Positions 44,272 to 55,276 of a stretch of DNA of 64,000 nt are shown piece after piece (the first letter of the stretch is position 1; every line of letters starts with the position of its first letter). The stretch lies in assembly GCF_033568475.1 (NCBI RefSeq), contig NC_133121.1, positions 29,867,374 to 29,931,373 of the forward strand, written 5' to 3'. Below the pieces are notes generated by a model. That model saw only the letters and a program-made list of their open reading frames with translations. It did no database searches and had not been told where the DNA came from. The position numbers were made by a program, and so were the translations under genes. This DNA is from Henckelia pumila (taxonomy: Eukaryota; Streptophyta; Magnoliopsida; Lamiales; Gesneriaceae).

Positions 44272-44574
44272 AAAAGGATTCTCAAAGAAACCAGGAAATT
44301 AATTAAAAATCATAATGCTAAATTTCAGCATTATATGAAGAAATATTCGGAAACTACATAATGCATTCATCAAAAATTGCCAAGATACATGATGTGATAT
44401 GATGGCAACCGAGGGCCACTCATTTGAGGATCACTCAAAGTGGTGAGAACCACAAAGACTTTGTGGTCACTATTTTAATAAAGTAGTAATTATTTACTTT
44501 TATAAAGTAAAGTTATATTATTGGTTATACTGTTTTTACTTAGATTTTGGAATCCGGGGTTTCATGTCCGGCTC

Positions 44575-44700
44575 TTTCGTCTATAAATAGGATAGTTTTT
44601 TTTATTTTGTAAGCACACTGAAAAATAAAGCCTTATACTACTCCCTCTTGTAAACTCTCTTGTAATTATTCTCTTGGAGCTTCTGGAAATAAAACTACTA
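44575..44700 (+). promoter_or_regulatory. Pararetrovirus promoter-like region with TATA box and poly(A) signals
   Basis: TATAAATA at 44,582-44,589 is followed by AATAAA at 44,624-44,629 and again at 44,688-44,693. A TATA box with poly(A) signals shortly after is the layout of the large intergenic promoter in plant pararetroviruses, whose genomic RNA is terminally redundant. It lies after the last ORF of copy A, as expected. Activity is unknown. Confidence 0.55.
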
Positions 44701-45023
44701 CTAGTTTTATTGTAAGTTTCTTTGTTCTTTTAAATTTTTGTTTTGTTATTTAAATTTTTAATATTTGTAAATTTAGCCTAAATGAATGCTAAACTATTTT
44801 GTACTAAATCATGATCTAACAATATAATTATTTATAACTTGGTTCTTATGTTGTTTATGGACTCATAAAACATAAATCAAGTTATTATGGGTTAAATCAG
44901 TAGGTTAAATCACAGGAACAAATATGTGATTAAAAGTTTTCTTTCAGCTCTTTAGCCGTTTTAGCAGTGTGATGACGTTTAGGCGTTTTCGAGCGATTTT
45001 TTTGAGAACTGCTAATCAAATTA

Positions 45024-45610
45024 GGGAAAATTGCATATATCACCCTTGTGAAATTCCGAGTTTGCTGATAATCACCTATGAAATTTTTTTAAGCTAATAA
45101 CCCCCTGTGATTCTAGATCTTTAGCATAACGAAATATCCTTACTTAAATAAATAATTAAATTAATTTTATTTTATAATTCTATATTTAATTGAATAAAAT
45201 AATCAAACTTTAGTTAAAAAAACTATGAAAATTATATACATTTATTTTGTATTAATATTTGTTATACACAAAATATTTTTTAATAGTAAATTTTATTATT
45301 ACATTAAATTATGTAATAAGTTTAATTATTTTTTAAATACAATTTAATATTTAAATTAATTAAAGTGATTGTATAAATAAACTTAATTGAAAATATAAGT
45401 TAATGCATTGGTGTTTTCATTTAAATCATCAATAAAAGATGATAAATTAAAGAGTTCATAAAAGTCAAAGGACATTTTCGTCATTTTTTAGCCAGAATGG
45501 GTGTGTATGCTACAGATCTAGAATCACAGGAGGCTACTAACTCAAAAAACGTTCATAGGGAGTTATCAGCAAACCCGGAATTTCACAGGGGTGATATATG
45601 TCATTTTTCC
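45024..45610. mobile_element. Mutator-like MITE with long inverted repeats
   Basis: A 587-base element with ends GGGAAAATTGCATATATCACC and its inverted match ending GTGATATATGTCATTTTTCC. The inverted repeats extend about 110 bases inward. A perfect 9-base duplication ATCAAATTA flanks it (45,015-45,023 and 45,611-45,619), as made by Mutator-like transposases. AT-rich, no coding capacity. Confidence 0.9.
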
Positions 45611-45619
45611 ATCAAATTA

Positions 45620-45909
45620 TTTGGCAATATCCTATGTATGATTTGTAATATCCTACAATAATTTGTAAAAGTCCTATATAATCCAGAGTATATTTGCTGA
45701 AAACCTTGCGTGACCGTTAGTCCTTCCTGTCCTGGACTGGTTCGATAGGTTAACAATGTCTCTTACAAAGGATTAGCTCGATTTTATGTTTTCCTGGTTC
45801 CAGAATGGAGTTACCAAAATGATATAATACTATTAATGTAATATGAATAGTTATATATATATATATAAACAAACGAATTAGTTTTGCACTTTTATAAATA
45901 AAAGTTAAA

Positions 45910-45949
<40 letters not shown>

Positions 45950-46663
45950 TATTTTATATTTAATTTAGAAAAACTGAAAAAATAAATTAAAAATGTAATC
46001 TATCATTAATATTTCAAATAAAAATTGTAGTTAAATACTACTCAATAATACGTTGGAGAGTAGTTAGTTTGTAGAGAAGATCTTATATGTGAAGGATAAG
46101 AGGGGAAGATCGAAGATAGTGTGGGCTGAGAAAGGAAGCGGCGTAGAGAGTAGTTAGGTTGTAAAAATATGTGAATGAGAAGAGGAGAATTAATAAAAAT
46201 AATGAGGAATATTTTGATGAAGAAAATTATTAAAATAAGGTCTTTTTTGAAAAAAGTACCCTCCCCTTACTTTTTAAAAACAACTTATAAGATGTTAAAG
46301 AACTTATTTTGACAGCTTATAAGCTATTTTTAAAAAAATTTACCAAAAATAATTTCAGAGCTTAAAAGCTCTTTCAAACACCTTCTTAATAAGAATAAAA
46401 TTCATTTTGGTACATGAATTATTGATAAAATATCAAATTAAACATGAACTATAAAAAATGGTTTAATTGGTACATCATCAAGTTATATAATCAATTTTAC
46501 TTTTTACTTAAATTATTTTTAAATCTAATATTATTGTTAAGTTAAAATAGATACATATTTTATTTTTCAAGAATATTTTTTTGATTGTAAGTATAAGCAT
46601 AAATTTATATTTATTTAAAGTTTGTTATAATAAAGATAGCATACACATGGTATAAAAATATTA
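45620..46663. other. AT-rich intergenic DNA
   Basis: No gene seen. TA microsatellites lie at about 45,853-45,867 and 45,912-45,945. Confidence 0.5.
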
Positions 46664-46752
46664 TACATGAGATCACATAGGATATACATACCCAAAGGTA
46701 AGCGGTGAATCCCGACTACAATGCATCGACTCCTATATATTTCGACACAACA
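46664..46752 (-). mobile_element. LTR fragment of the Copia family at 15.6-17.4 kb
   Basis: About 90 bases match the LTR near 16,765-16,860, sharing AGGTAAGCGGTGAATCC and CTACAATGCATCG. Nothing else of an element is attached. Confidence 0.7.
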
Positions 46753-47739
46753 TGAGGGCACGGGGCATGTTAAAAACGCAATTTACGACGGTTTTTCAAT
46801 ACAACCGTCGTAACTTGTCGACCGTTTTTTTAAATAACCATCGAGACTTGCGACGAAAATAATTATCCGTTGCATTTTCAACATTTTATAATTAAAGCGA
46901 AATTAAAGCGTCGGAGAACAAATAACCGATCGAATAATTATAAAAACTAGGGGTGGGCATCGGCCGGTTTGGTCCGGTTTAACTCTACCACGGTTCGGTT
47001 TTTTCGGTTTCGGTTTTAAAAATCTTTGGTCCAAAACCAAACCATTTTATTACAGTTCGGTCCGATTTTCTTTGTAATACGGTTTGGTTTGATTGGCTGA
47101 TTATATGCGGTTTAAGTAATAATGGAGAACTTTAACAGGAGAAATTAGAATCAACTCCGATGTTGCTCATGGAAACAGTAGACAAGTCTTTATCTCGCCG
47201 GATTAATATTTGTTTTCTGCATCCTCAAAAAAGAAAAAAAGCAGGTGAGCATATCAAACAAACGCAAATACAAATTTGATACTCTCACCAAAACTCATGT
47301 GAATACAATAGAGCAAATTACTATTCAAATCGCTAATATTACTAAGGTCATCTCCAACTCATATCCTCTATATTTCATCCTCTATCCTCTAAATAGAGAT
47401 TCGTGATCTCTATTTTCAAACATATATATTTATATAATAAAAAAATTACATAATATGTTTTTCAACTATATTAATTGGATATGGTTAAAATTAAAATCGT
47501 GTAATATATTAATAATTATGTATTATAATGTTAAACATATTAAAAAAATTAAATTTACACGACTCGTTATTTTTTTAAAAAAAATATTCATTTATTTGGT
47601 AATTAAATTGCAAACACATGAAAACAGTTGCATTGCACACAACACAAACATTAATCATACAGACAAAATAAAAATTAACATAAACATAAACAACACATAA
47701 AAGTTTAAAGAACAATACATCAATTGACAATTAGGAATA

Positions 47740-49098
47740 CTAAAATTCTGAATTACTATATTCCTCCCACAAATGGTCGATAAGAGCATCCCGAAGTGCA
47801 TAGTGAGCCGACTTATCTTTTATTTGACGATGTCGTGCAAGAAACTCTTGAAATCGAACATGCTCATCATGTGCCATTTCAACATATGGGGTGGGTACTT
47901 CGCGATAATTTGTGACTGATACATGCTCATCCCTTTCATCTTCAATAATTATATTATGCATTATTATGCATGTGGTCATGATATCATGCAAGACTCGTTT
48001 GCTTCATAATTGGGCTGGTCCAGTAATTATTTTCCACTTTGATTGAAGTACACCAAATGCGTGTTCAACGTCTTTTCGACAACTTTCATGTCATGCTGCA
48101 AAATATTGTCTCTTCGGACCTTGTAGATTGTGAATTGTTTGCACTAGAGTAGCCCACTTTGGATATATACCGTCGGCTAGATAATATCCCACTGTGTATT
48201 CTTTTCCTTGTATAACATAGTTAGCGGGAGGAGCTACCCCGTTGGCCAAATTAACAAATAAATGAGATTTTGACAACACATTAATATCGTTGTTTGAACC
48301 TGAAAAACCAAAATATGCATGCCATATCCACAACTCGTAATCTGCTACGGCCTCCAAAATGATAGTTGATTTTCCGCTACGACCTGTATATTGTCCAGCC
48401 CAACCGGTAGGACAATTTTTCCATTTCCAATGCATAAAATCGAGGCTTCCCAGCATCCCCGGAAATCCACGTTGTTTTCCCATAAGGAGAATCCTTTCAA
48501 TGTCCTCGGTATTGGGAGACCGAAGATACCAGTCACCAAACACCTCCACCATAGCCCGACAAAATCTTTTCAAACTTTCAATTGCAGTAGACTCACCGAT
48601 TTTAATATACTCATCCGTTGAATCTGCCGATGTACCATAAGCTAAGATTTGCAATGCAGCAGTTATCTTTTGGTGTGGTGACAACCCGGGTCTCCCTAAT
48701 TCATCTACTTTCTGAACAAAGTAATTGTCATGCTTTTCAACGGATTCCATAATTCGCAAGAATAGGCGGCGAGACATTCGAAAACGTCGTTTGAACATTG
48801 ACTCATTGTACATCGGAGACTCTGAAAAATAGTCAGCAAATAAGCGTTGATCAGCGGCCAATCTATCTCGATTAATCACAATATGGCCAGGAATTGATCC
48901 TCCATGTTGCAAATTATCACTTTCTTGGAAGTACTCGGCGGCAACGATAGCACTAATTAGTTGACTTAAAACCATTTGTTGTTGGTCAATGAGATGAAAC
49001 TCATTCTTTATCATGACACTAGGTTGCTCTTCACCATCAAATGGTGGCGAGGGTGCATTGAAAGAAAAATTTGAAGGACCTCCCTCATGAAAATTCAT
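47740..49098 (-). pseudogene. PIF/Harbinger DDE transposase, two in-frame stops
   Basis: A 335-residue frame (49,098 to 48,091) plus a C-terminal piece (47,991 to 47,740), all in one frame. It belongs to the DDE_Tnp_4 family. Motifs seen: MSRRLFLRIME and RPGLSPHQKITAALQILAYG (helix-turn-helix region), GSLDFMHWKWKNCP (first Asp), FSGSNNDINVL (second Asp), and after the first stop RKDVEHAFGVLQSKWKII (catalytic Glu). The breaks are a TGA at 48,091-48,093 and a TGA near 48,006. The ATG at 49,098 is intact. The enzyme cuts and joins the TIRs, with the Myb-type protein as partner. Confidence 0.92.
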
Positions 49099-49211
49099 TT
49101 TCAGTAGGATATGTAAATGAAGACCAAGTCCTGGGTCTTAAATACTCATATTCAGTAGGATGAATAAATGTCACGGAATATCTAAAATTGTATGTTTACA
49201 ATAAAAAAACA

Positions 49212-49830
49212 CAAAAATGGTGTGTCTAGTTGGCCACTACTCACGGGTAGTGGCAAGTGATGTGACTAGTCATTTATGTATATAACATATATTTACATTT
49301 TTTTTTGAGAATATATATATATATATACATATTTTAATACTTGATTGTACATAAATGTCACGGGTTGTGTCATTGAAATGGAATCCAATAATGGATTATC
49401 CACTTGTGTCATTTTATTTACAATAAAATACTCCATTATTTGTCTATTTGCAAGTACTCATGTTTTCTACTAGCAGCTGGCATGGGTGTGTCTAGTTGTC
49501 CACTACTCACGGGTAGTGACAAATGATGTGGCTGGTCATGTACAATACACACATATAAAGGTCATGTATATATATATTTACATATTTTAATACTTTATTT
49601 GCAAGTAGTCATGTCTTCTAGTAGCAGCTGGCATGGGTTGTCTAGTCGCGATCAGAGACAACTCAATACTCAACTATTGCACAACTTTATCACGTGTTGT
49701 CTACAATCGTGCAATGAAAGACATAAAAGATGTGATGTCTAGTTGGCCACTACTCACAGGTCTTGATGACTGATTTGACTACTCATCTGTACACATAACA
49801 TATCTTTGCATATTTTTTTAAAACTTAGTT
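49212..49830. repeat. Imperfect 250-270-bp direct repeats between the two Harbinger genes
   Basis: The block with GTCTAGTTGGCCACTACTCAC recurs at about 49,225, 49,497 and 49,738, each followed by a GATGTGACTAGTCAT-like word and by TATATTTACATATTT. Words AGTAGCAGCTGGCATGGG also repeat (about 49,470 and 49,620). It fills the place where the promoter and first exon of the partner gene should be. Confidence 0.7.
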
Positions 49831-50060
49831 ATCTAAATATACACCTTTCAGATTCAATTTGCGTATCTCAAGAAACATACATCCAAGTAAGTTGATTAGA
49901 AGCGTCAGATCATATATCCTTTAATATTAACCGTTGGACCATATTTGTTATCCAAAATTGTTGAGCTATAAATAGAAGTGACATTCTTAGCATTCACATA
50001 TATCAAATGAATTTTATTTTTACAGTATGCAACTAAGATACAAATTATATGTGGTTGTAG

Positions 50061-50690
50061 TTGGATCGAGCAAAAGAATTATTTAAGCAATCATCTGGGT
50101 TGACTTGGAGGTTGGATCATGTTTGGCAGTTACTTAAAGATCAAGAGAAGTTTAGACCGTCCAATGGTGTTTTACCTAATTTTGTACCAAACCATGGGAA
50201 CATCGATTCATCCCAATCAGACTATTCTCCCAACACAGGATCACCAACACCCGATTCTCCAGTTTTATCCGGATTTGCTATAAACCTGGATGAAGATAGC
50301 CCATCAGGGGGTTTTAAGCGTCCAATTGGCATAAAAAAGGCCAAAGGAAAAAGAAAAGCTAATGAAGAACACTCGAATGACCTTTTCATAATGGCCAAAT
50401 GTAGTGAAAAAATGGTGGCTGTGATGGAGAATGCTGAGATCCATCGAAAAGAATTCATTGATATTGAGAGACAAAGAAATGATATAATGGCCGAGAAGAA
50501 AGATAATAAAATACTATTGTTGAACCCCATGTCTGTTGATGAGTCAGTGCGTCCATACTTGATCAAACATCAACAAAACATTTATAAGAAAAGACTAGCA
50601 AAAGGGGATTGTTCCGCTGGGAATTTTGCACCTTTCGGACAATTTTTTGGAGGAACTTCACCACCCGGACCCAACCTATCGGACTACTAG
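50061..50690 (+). pseudogene. Harbinger Myb/NAM-associated partner protein, C-terminal exon
   Basis: A 209-residue open frame (its first codon is TTG, directly after a splice-acceptor-like TTGTAG), so it is an exon and not a whole gene. It starts in the end of the Myb/SANT-like domain (SGLTWRLDHVWQLLKDQEKF) and goes on into a Ser/Pro-rich and a Lys-rich stretch (GIKKAKGKRKANEE), then a helix with MENAEIHRKEFIDIERQRND. This is the C-terminal part of the second protein of PIF/Harbinger elements, which brings the transposase to the nucleus and to the TIRs. I see no matching first exon between 49,100 and 50,060. No stop breaks the frame. Confidence 0.8.
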
Positions 50691-52105
50691 TTTATTTTCT
50701 TGATTACGACGAGTGTGTTTATTTTTATTGTTATTTGTGTTTTTTTTTTTGTTGGTGATTTATTCTCGTGTCAAAATAATCGCATGGTTTCCAAGTTATA
50801 TTAAGTCGACAAAATGTTTGTAGTAAATCGTGTTTTGAATAAAATGTTTGTGCTAAATTGTTTTGTGTGTTTCTAATTACTTTGTTCATAATTTCCATTT
50901 AATATTATTTAAAAATAATAAAATTACAATTAATTTATTGAAAAATTATTAAAAAAACAAATAAAATTTAATTAAACTAAAAAAATTAAACACTAAAATT
51001 AATTTTAAAAATAAAATGGGAGAACACTCAAAATAATAAAAATTAGACTAATTTACCAAGTAATATTTAATATAAAAACTGAAAATAATTTAAAATAGGA
51101 ACTAAAAAATAAATTTATTATTTTCAAGGTCTAAAAAATAATTTTGGAGGATAACATTTTCGTAAATATACCATCTTCTATTTGAAGAGTATGGAGGATC
51201 ATTGTAGCATCCTCCAAAATAAAGGATGCAAATAGAGGATGGTTGGAGGCCAAACCATCTCCAAAATGAAGGATGGTTGGAGATGCTCTAATACACCTTT
51301 GAACATTTAACAAAATTTTTTGAAATCATCACAAATCTTTTATCTATTGAAAGAAATAGCACGAAAAACAAGAATCAATATTTGAATAAAGTTAAAAATT
51401 ACCAGTGCCACCATTGCCGACAATACGAGCTTGAAGCTCGAGAAATTTCAATAAATTTTGAAATAAATAGAGGAGATAATTTTTCATCTCCAAGCAGCCC
51501 ACTGAACCTCAAGTTAATGAGGTAAAAAAAATTGAGTTACGAGATGAAAATAAACATAAAATTTGTCCAACTCGAAGCTAAACTTAGCCGAAATCCAAAC
51601 ACGCGCTACTCCGTCGGCAACTCACCGGAAAAGTGAAACAAGCTGCAAAATCAGGGCTTGGCTTATGATAGTTCCAAGATTCGAATCCAACCTATAAACT
51701 ATTAAAATATCATGGAATTCACGCCGCCGAGTCTCCTACTGGTAAGGAGCAAGGAATAAAGCGGCTACTGCATATTGGCAAGGAAGAAAGCGGTGACGAA
51801 TGAGTGCCAAAAAATCCCTAATTCAAATAAACGAATTACAATCCGGGCCTCATCCTCGTTTAAACCTATTATGCCCAGAAAGTGATGAGGAATATTAGGC
51901 CCAATTGTAATCTGTATCATTGTATGGCCCAATATCCATAAATATATTATTTTAATTACAATCCGACCGGTTCGGTTTATACGATTTTTAGCTAAAACCG
52001 CAAATCGAACCGAATAACCGAAAGTTTTTTCGGTTGTAACCAAATTATGTCAACCCCTAATAAAAACCGTTGTTATAATTACTTGCGATGGCTTTTAACA
52101 AACGA

Positions 52106-52106
<1 letters not shown>

Positions 52107-52169
<63 letters not shown>
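52107..52169. repeat. (ATT)21 microsatellite
   Basis: Twenty-one ATT units without interruption by my count, just beyond the hAT-type element and about 210 bases past the stop codon of the splicing endonuclease gene. Confidence 0.95.
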
Positions 52170-52382
52170 TTATTTATTTTTTATTTTTTTTTGCTCGGAG
52201 TATGATGAGTTTACTAAGTTTTTTCTCCCGAACATGCAACTTGTTTTTCCAAAATTATTTCCTCAAAAACAAAACATAACAAGGTCTTCGTAGTTTGTAC
52301 CTCAAAATATATTAAATTGATTCTCACCCCCACCATAGGAGGCTTGAATCTTACATTGGGTCTCCCATAATCAGAACTATAA

Positions 52383-53129
52383 TTAAGTTTGTGATTTAAA
52401 TGATTTCTTATGTTCCATTCCTTGATTTTCTCGGCTTTGCTCTGGAATCCATCTGGTAATGATCCTCTCCTCAACATTATCATTCTCCAAACATAAGGGA
52501 GAAACATCCCCATTGCTACCATTTTTGCTAATAAAAAGAACCAACAATGTCTTCGCAACACTACCACAGAGACGGAGCGTGCAATTAAAATCAGACCAAA
52601 CCCTTAGCCTGCCATTTGCATCGTCATCTTCCTCGGATAACACGAGAACGGCATATTCTGAATGCACCAGAGCTGGATGATGCCGGTAGACAACAAAGTC
52701 GACACCATACTGAGACCCTGCCCTCACCACCCAATTCTTCATTCGAAGATGTGAGTATGCTTTAAATAATATTGTGAAACAATCTTTCTTGGAGGTCATG
52801 TACTGCAACAACTCTATATCGTTTATCGGACAGTTATTTTCACCTATAATCTTAATGCATTTCATCACATAACACAAGTAAAAAGCTTCTTCCAAACTCA
52901 ATTGAAACCACTGGTTATCCCTCTCAACGGTGATTATGGGGCGACCAAAACAAGCTTGATTCAAGATTTCAGTTTGCTCTAGATGTGCTGCAAGAAGAAC
53001 GCTGCAACCGGAAAGGATTCCATGTGAATTGGACTCGATCAAAGATGATTGAAGTCGACAAACTATTTTTGACATGGGGTCTGCGAGAGCCGTTGCTTCT
53101 GCAGCTTTTCCTTTCCATCTCGGCCCCAT
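52383..53129 (-). CDS. SEN2: tRNA-splicing endonuclease subunit SEN2-like
   Basis: A 248-residue frame starting MGPRWKGKAAEA, taking the ATG at 53,129. An ATG four codons earlier (53,141) is also open, but an AG splice acceptor lies between and plant homologues begin near MxPRWKxK. The C-terminal half is the catalytic tRNA_int_endo domain: YSHLRMKNWVVRAGSQYGVDF holds the catalytic Tyr, VYRHHPALVHSEYAVLVLS the His, and LRLCGSVAKTLLVLF the Lys. The N-terminal part has the family segment FQLSLEEAFYLCYVMKCIKI. The enzyme cuts introns out of pre-tRNAs. The coding part is one exon; a 5' untranslated exon probably lies further right. No stop or frameshift seen. The tail after RWIPEQS is variable in the family. 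Confidence 0.92.
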   Translation of the reverse strand: MGPRWKGKAAEATALADPMSKIVCRLQSSLIESNSHGILSGCSVLLAAHLEQTEILNQACFGRPIITVERDNQWFQLSLEEAFYLCYVMKCIKIIGENNCPINDIELLQYMTSKKDCFTILFKAYSHLRMKNWVVRAGSQYGVDFVVYRHHPALVHSEYAVLVLSEEDDDANGRLRVWSDFNCTLRLCGSVAKTLLVLFISKNGSNGDVSPLCLENDNVEERIITRWIPEQSRENQGMEHKKSFKSQT

Positions 53130-55017
53130 CGGGCCCTGCATCAAGAAAACAAGATTATCTCTTGTTACCTAGTGAAAAGATCAAAGCAATGATACAATGA
53201 AAAATGATTGAGAAGTGAGTGGAAAGAGGGACATTGAGAACTAGGGGAATTGACAAGAGTGCACTCCATCAAACACTTTGTGTGCATGTTAAGCGACTAG
53301 ATTATGATGTAAAAATTGTTGCCCAATGATATAAATTGTTCATTGTTGGACTCATTTACTCGTTGACAAGATTTGATTTTCTTTTACTATCTATATTCTA
53401 TTTTTCACTAGTTCCAACTACACAGACATTGCATAATGTGTTGAATCATTTAAAGAATATTGTCAAGCAATTCTCAACAAATTTCTAATGACAACAATTT
53501 AAACAAAGGCAAGATGAAAATTATTTAATTTCTAAATTAGACAGTCACAAAATATTTTTAGCTTTAATATCACTAAATTAACATCCCAGCGATTAAATTT
53601 CCAAATTTTTTCCTTTTATTTCAAAATTTTGCATATTAATGTCCAATAATAATAATTAATGATTCTAAGACATCGGACTAGCTCATACTTGATTCATGTT
53701 ACACAATCCTTCGACAATCCCAAAACTATAATTCTGAATTTTCGAAACTGTTCAAAATTCTGAGAATTTATTCGAAACCTCAAATCGTCGCAAGTTCATA
53801 CTTATAATCAAGTATATAGCAAATATCAATTTGATCATTAATTGAACCAATAATTTGGACTAAACTGAGCGGTGAAAATTCCTTAACCGGCAGCCCTTTC
53901 TACCAGAATTTAAAGCTGGAAAAGGTCGAACTTAACTCACCACAACTCGAAACAAAGTCGAGCTATGCGGTGATGCAGCTCAGCCGAAAAAGAGAAAGAA
54001 AATGGCTGCACGGCTGAATTCACGGGAAAATGAGTTGTTTTGCTGCAAAACGATCCTAAGCTCAACTCTAAGAAACCAATAACCCAAAATCAGTAAAATA
54101 ACCCAAGAAAATCGAAGGATAACCGACACAAGGAATAATCGTAAGCTAGGGTTTCGGGTTTAGCTTGAAATCACGATTTATACCTCGATATTGGTATCAA
54201 TGGAAAGCTTATGCCTCGAGGAATAAAACCCCTCACTCATTTCTGGTTTCCGGCATCGTGCGGCGGCGGCACGCAACGGCAAGGAGCGACAGATTCGCCA
54301 GAGGTCGCGATGGAACCTTGCCAACTTGGTATCAATAGATAGCTCTCGTCGAGAGGGTTACGAATCTATATTTACTTTCGAAAACCGACAACCGACGGAG
54401 AAGATACGGCCAATTTACAGTGACGAAAATTTGAAGTAGGAAACTTGAAGAAAGAATTGAACGATGGTAGGGATGAAATATGTTCAAAATCTAAAAAATC
54501 GAAAATTTATAATTGGATATATTATAATTTTAATAATTTAAATATAAATTATTGTATATTTATTTGTATATATTTTTTATGCATTTTATTTGTATAACTA
54601 ATTATAAATTTACTAAAAATTTTATGACAAGATATTTGTATACATTTTAAAATAATTTAATGTATTTATCGTATAATTGGAGAAGCGATAAAAACAAATT
54701 TTATCAAATTTTATAAGTGTAAACCTATAAAACATAACGAAAAATTATATAAACTGAATTTAAATTACCAATTTACAACTCATAGAATGATACATAATGG
54801 ATAAATTGGTGATAAATTTTCAAATCCAAACTTGACTTTGCTCTAACTCCGTACACAAAGATTCTTTGCAAAAACTCTCTGGGACCACCAAACTTGGATA
54901 CTTAAATGTTTAATTCTTGTACTGGATTTATGTTAATTTATGCTTAAAATCTGAGGTTTTATGCTAGAATCTGAAGATTTTGTGCTTAATTATTGTACGA
55001 AGAATTATCCGTAAAAA
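53130..55017. other. Upstream region of the splicing endonuclease gene, and AT-rich DNA
   Basis: No second gene recognised. Around 53,900-54,470 base composition is mixed and contains GCTAGGGTTTCGGG near 54,147 (AAACCCTA telo-box on the gene strand), as in many plant 5' regions, so the promoter and a non-coding first exon may be there. From 54,480 to 54,830 the DNA is AT-rich. The part from about 54,830 may already belong to pararetrovirus copy B. Confidence 0.4.
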
Positions 55018-55029
55018 TGGTATAAGAGC
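55018..55029 (+). other. tRNA-Met primer binding site of pararetrovirus copy B
   Basis: TGGTATAAGAGC differs in one base from the standard TGGTATCAGAGC. It lies about 90 bases before the first viral ORF. In plant pararetroviruses this site defines position 1 of the genome. Confidence 0.65.
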
Positions 55030-55120
55030 TTTAGGTTAATTATTCAGAGTCTCAGACGTAATATTATTCGTTAAATCATTTTTTTTTTTGTTGAGGAGAA
55101 GATTTTCAGAAAAAAAAAAA

Positions 55121-55276
55121 ATGATTTCAAGCGAAGGTTTGAACCAGGGGGATTTCATTTATATGGAATCCTATAAACAAGTGAATCTATTTAAAATAGA
55201 TTCCTTACAACAGTTCATAAATAATAAGGCTCTGGTTTTTGTAGGCTCTGAAGGGATTAAAAAATATGATTTCTAA
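55121..55276 (+). CDS. Small first ORF of pararetrovirus copy B
   Basis: A 51-residue ORF from the ATG at 55,121, after a run of A. It overlaps the next ORF by 11 bases in another frame. No domain is recognised. Small ORFs before the coat or polyprotein ORF are common in plant pararetroviruses, and short overlaps suit their leaky-scanning translation. Open and unbroken, but short. Confidence 0.45.
   Translation: MISSEGLNQGDFIYMESYKQVNLFKIDSLQQFINNKALVFVGSEGIKKYDF

Larger units (their letters stand above)
35697..44780 (+). mobile_element. Endogenous pararetrovirus copy A (Caulimoviridae-like), degenerate
   Basis: In order on the + strand: coat C-terminal-like ORF, protease region, RT, RNase H, further ORFs and a non-coding promoter-like region, the order of plant pararetroviruses. 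It lacks integrase and LTRs. Many stops and frameshifts break the reading frames and the upstream movement and coat parts are missing. An LTR element splits it at 39,776-44,271. The left limit is set at the first recognised ORF and is uncertain, as is the right limit. Confidence 0.75.
47346..51288. mobile_element. PIF/Harbinger transposon
   Basis: A 3,943-base element with inverted ends GGTCATCTCCAAC and GTTGGAGATGCTC and the 3-base duplication TAA (47,343-47,345 and 51,289-51,291), which is typical of PIF/Harbinger. It has the two expected genes facing away from each other: a DDE transposase on the minus strand (47,740-49,098) and a Myb-type partner protein on the + strand (50,061-50,690). 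The transposase has stops and the partner lacks its first part, so it is not autonomous now. It lies inside a hAT-type element. Confidence 0.92.
46948..52059. mobile_element. hAT-type non-autonomous element, split by the Harbinger transposon
   Basis: Ends TAGGGGTGGGCAT and ATGTCAACCCCTA are inverted, and a perfect 8-base duplication ATAAAAAC flanks them (46,940-46,947 and 52,060-52,067). Both subterminal parts are full of CGGTTCGG/CCGAACCG words, as in hAT elements. Without the Harbinger insertion it is about 1.17 kb. No hAT transposase is present. The flanking DNA (46,760-46,939 and 52,068-52,100) has CGACGG and CCGTCGTAA repeats, possibly an older DNA transposon. Confidence 0.82.

Noticed and set aside
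46760..46939. CACTA or Mutator terminal region with CGACGG/CCGTCG repeats
   Set aside because: Repeats are clear but no terminus, duplication or transposase can be identified.
48359..48640. Plus-strand ORFs within the Harbinger transposase
   Set aside because: They are opposite-strand shadows of the DDE frame.
52088..52279. ORF with a long Tyr run
   Set aside because: It translates the (ATT)21 microsatellite.
52214..52680. Other-frame ORFs across the splicing endonuclease gene
   Set aside because: They overlap the conserved catalytic frame and show no domain of their own.
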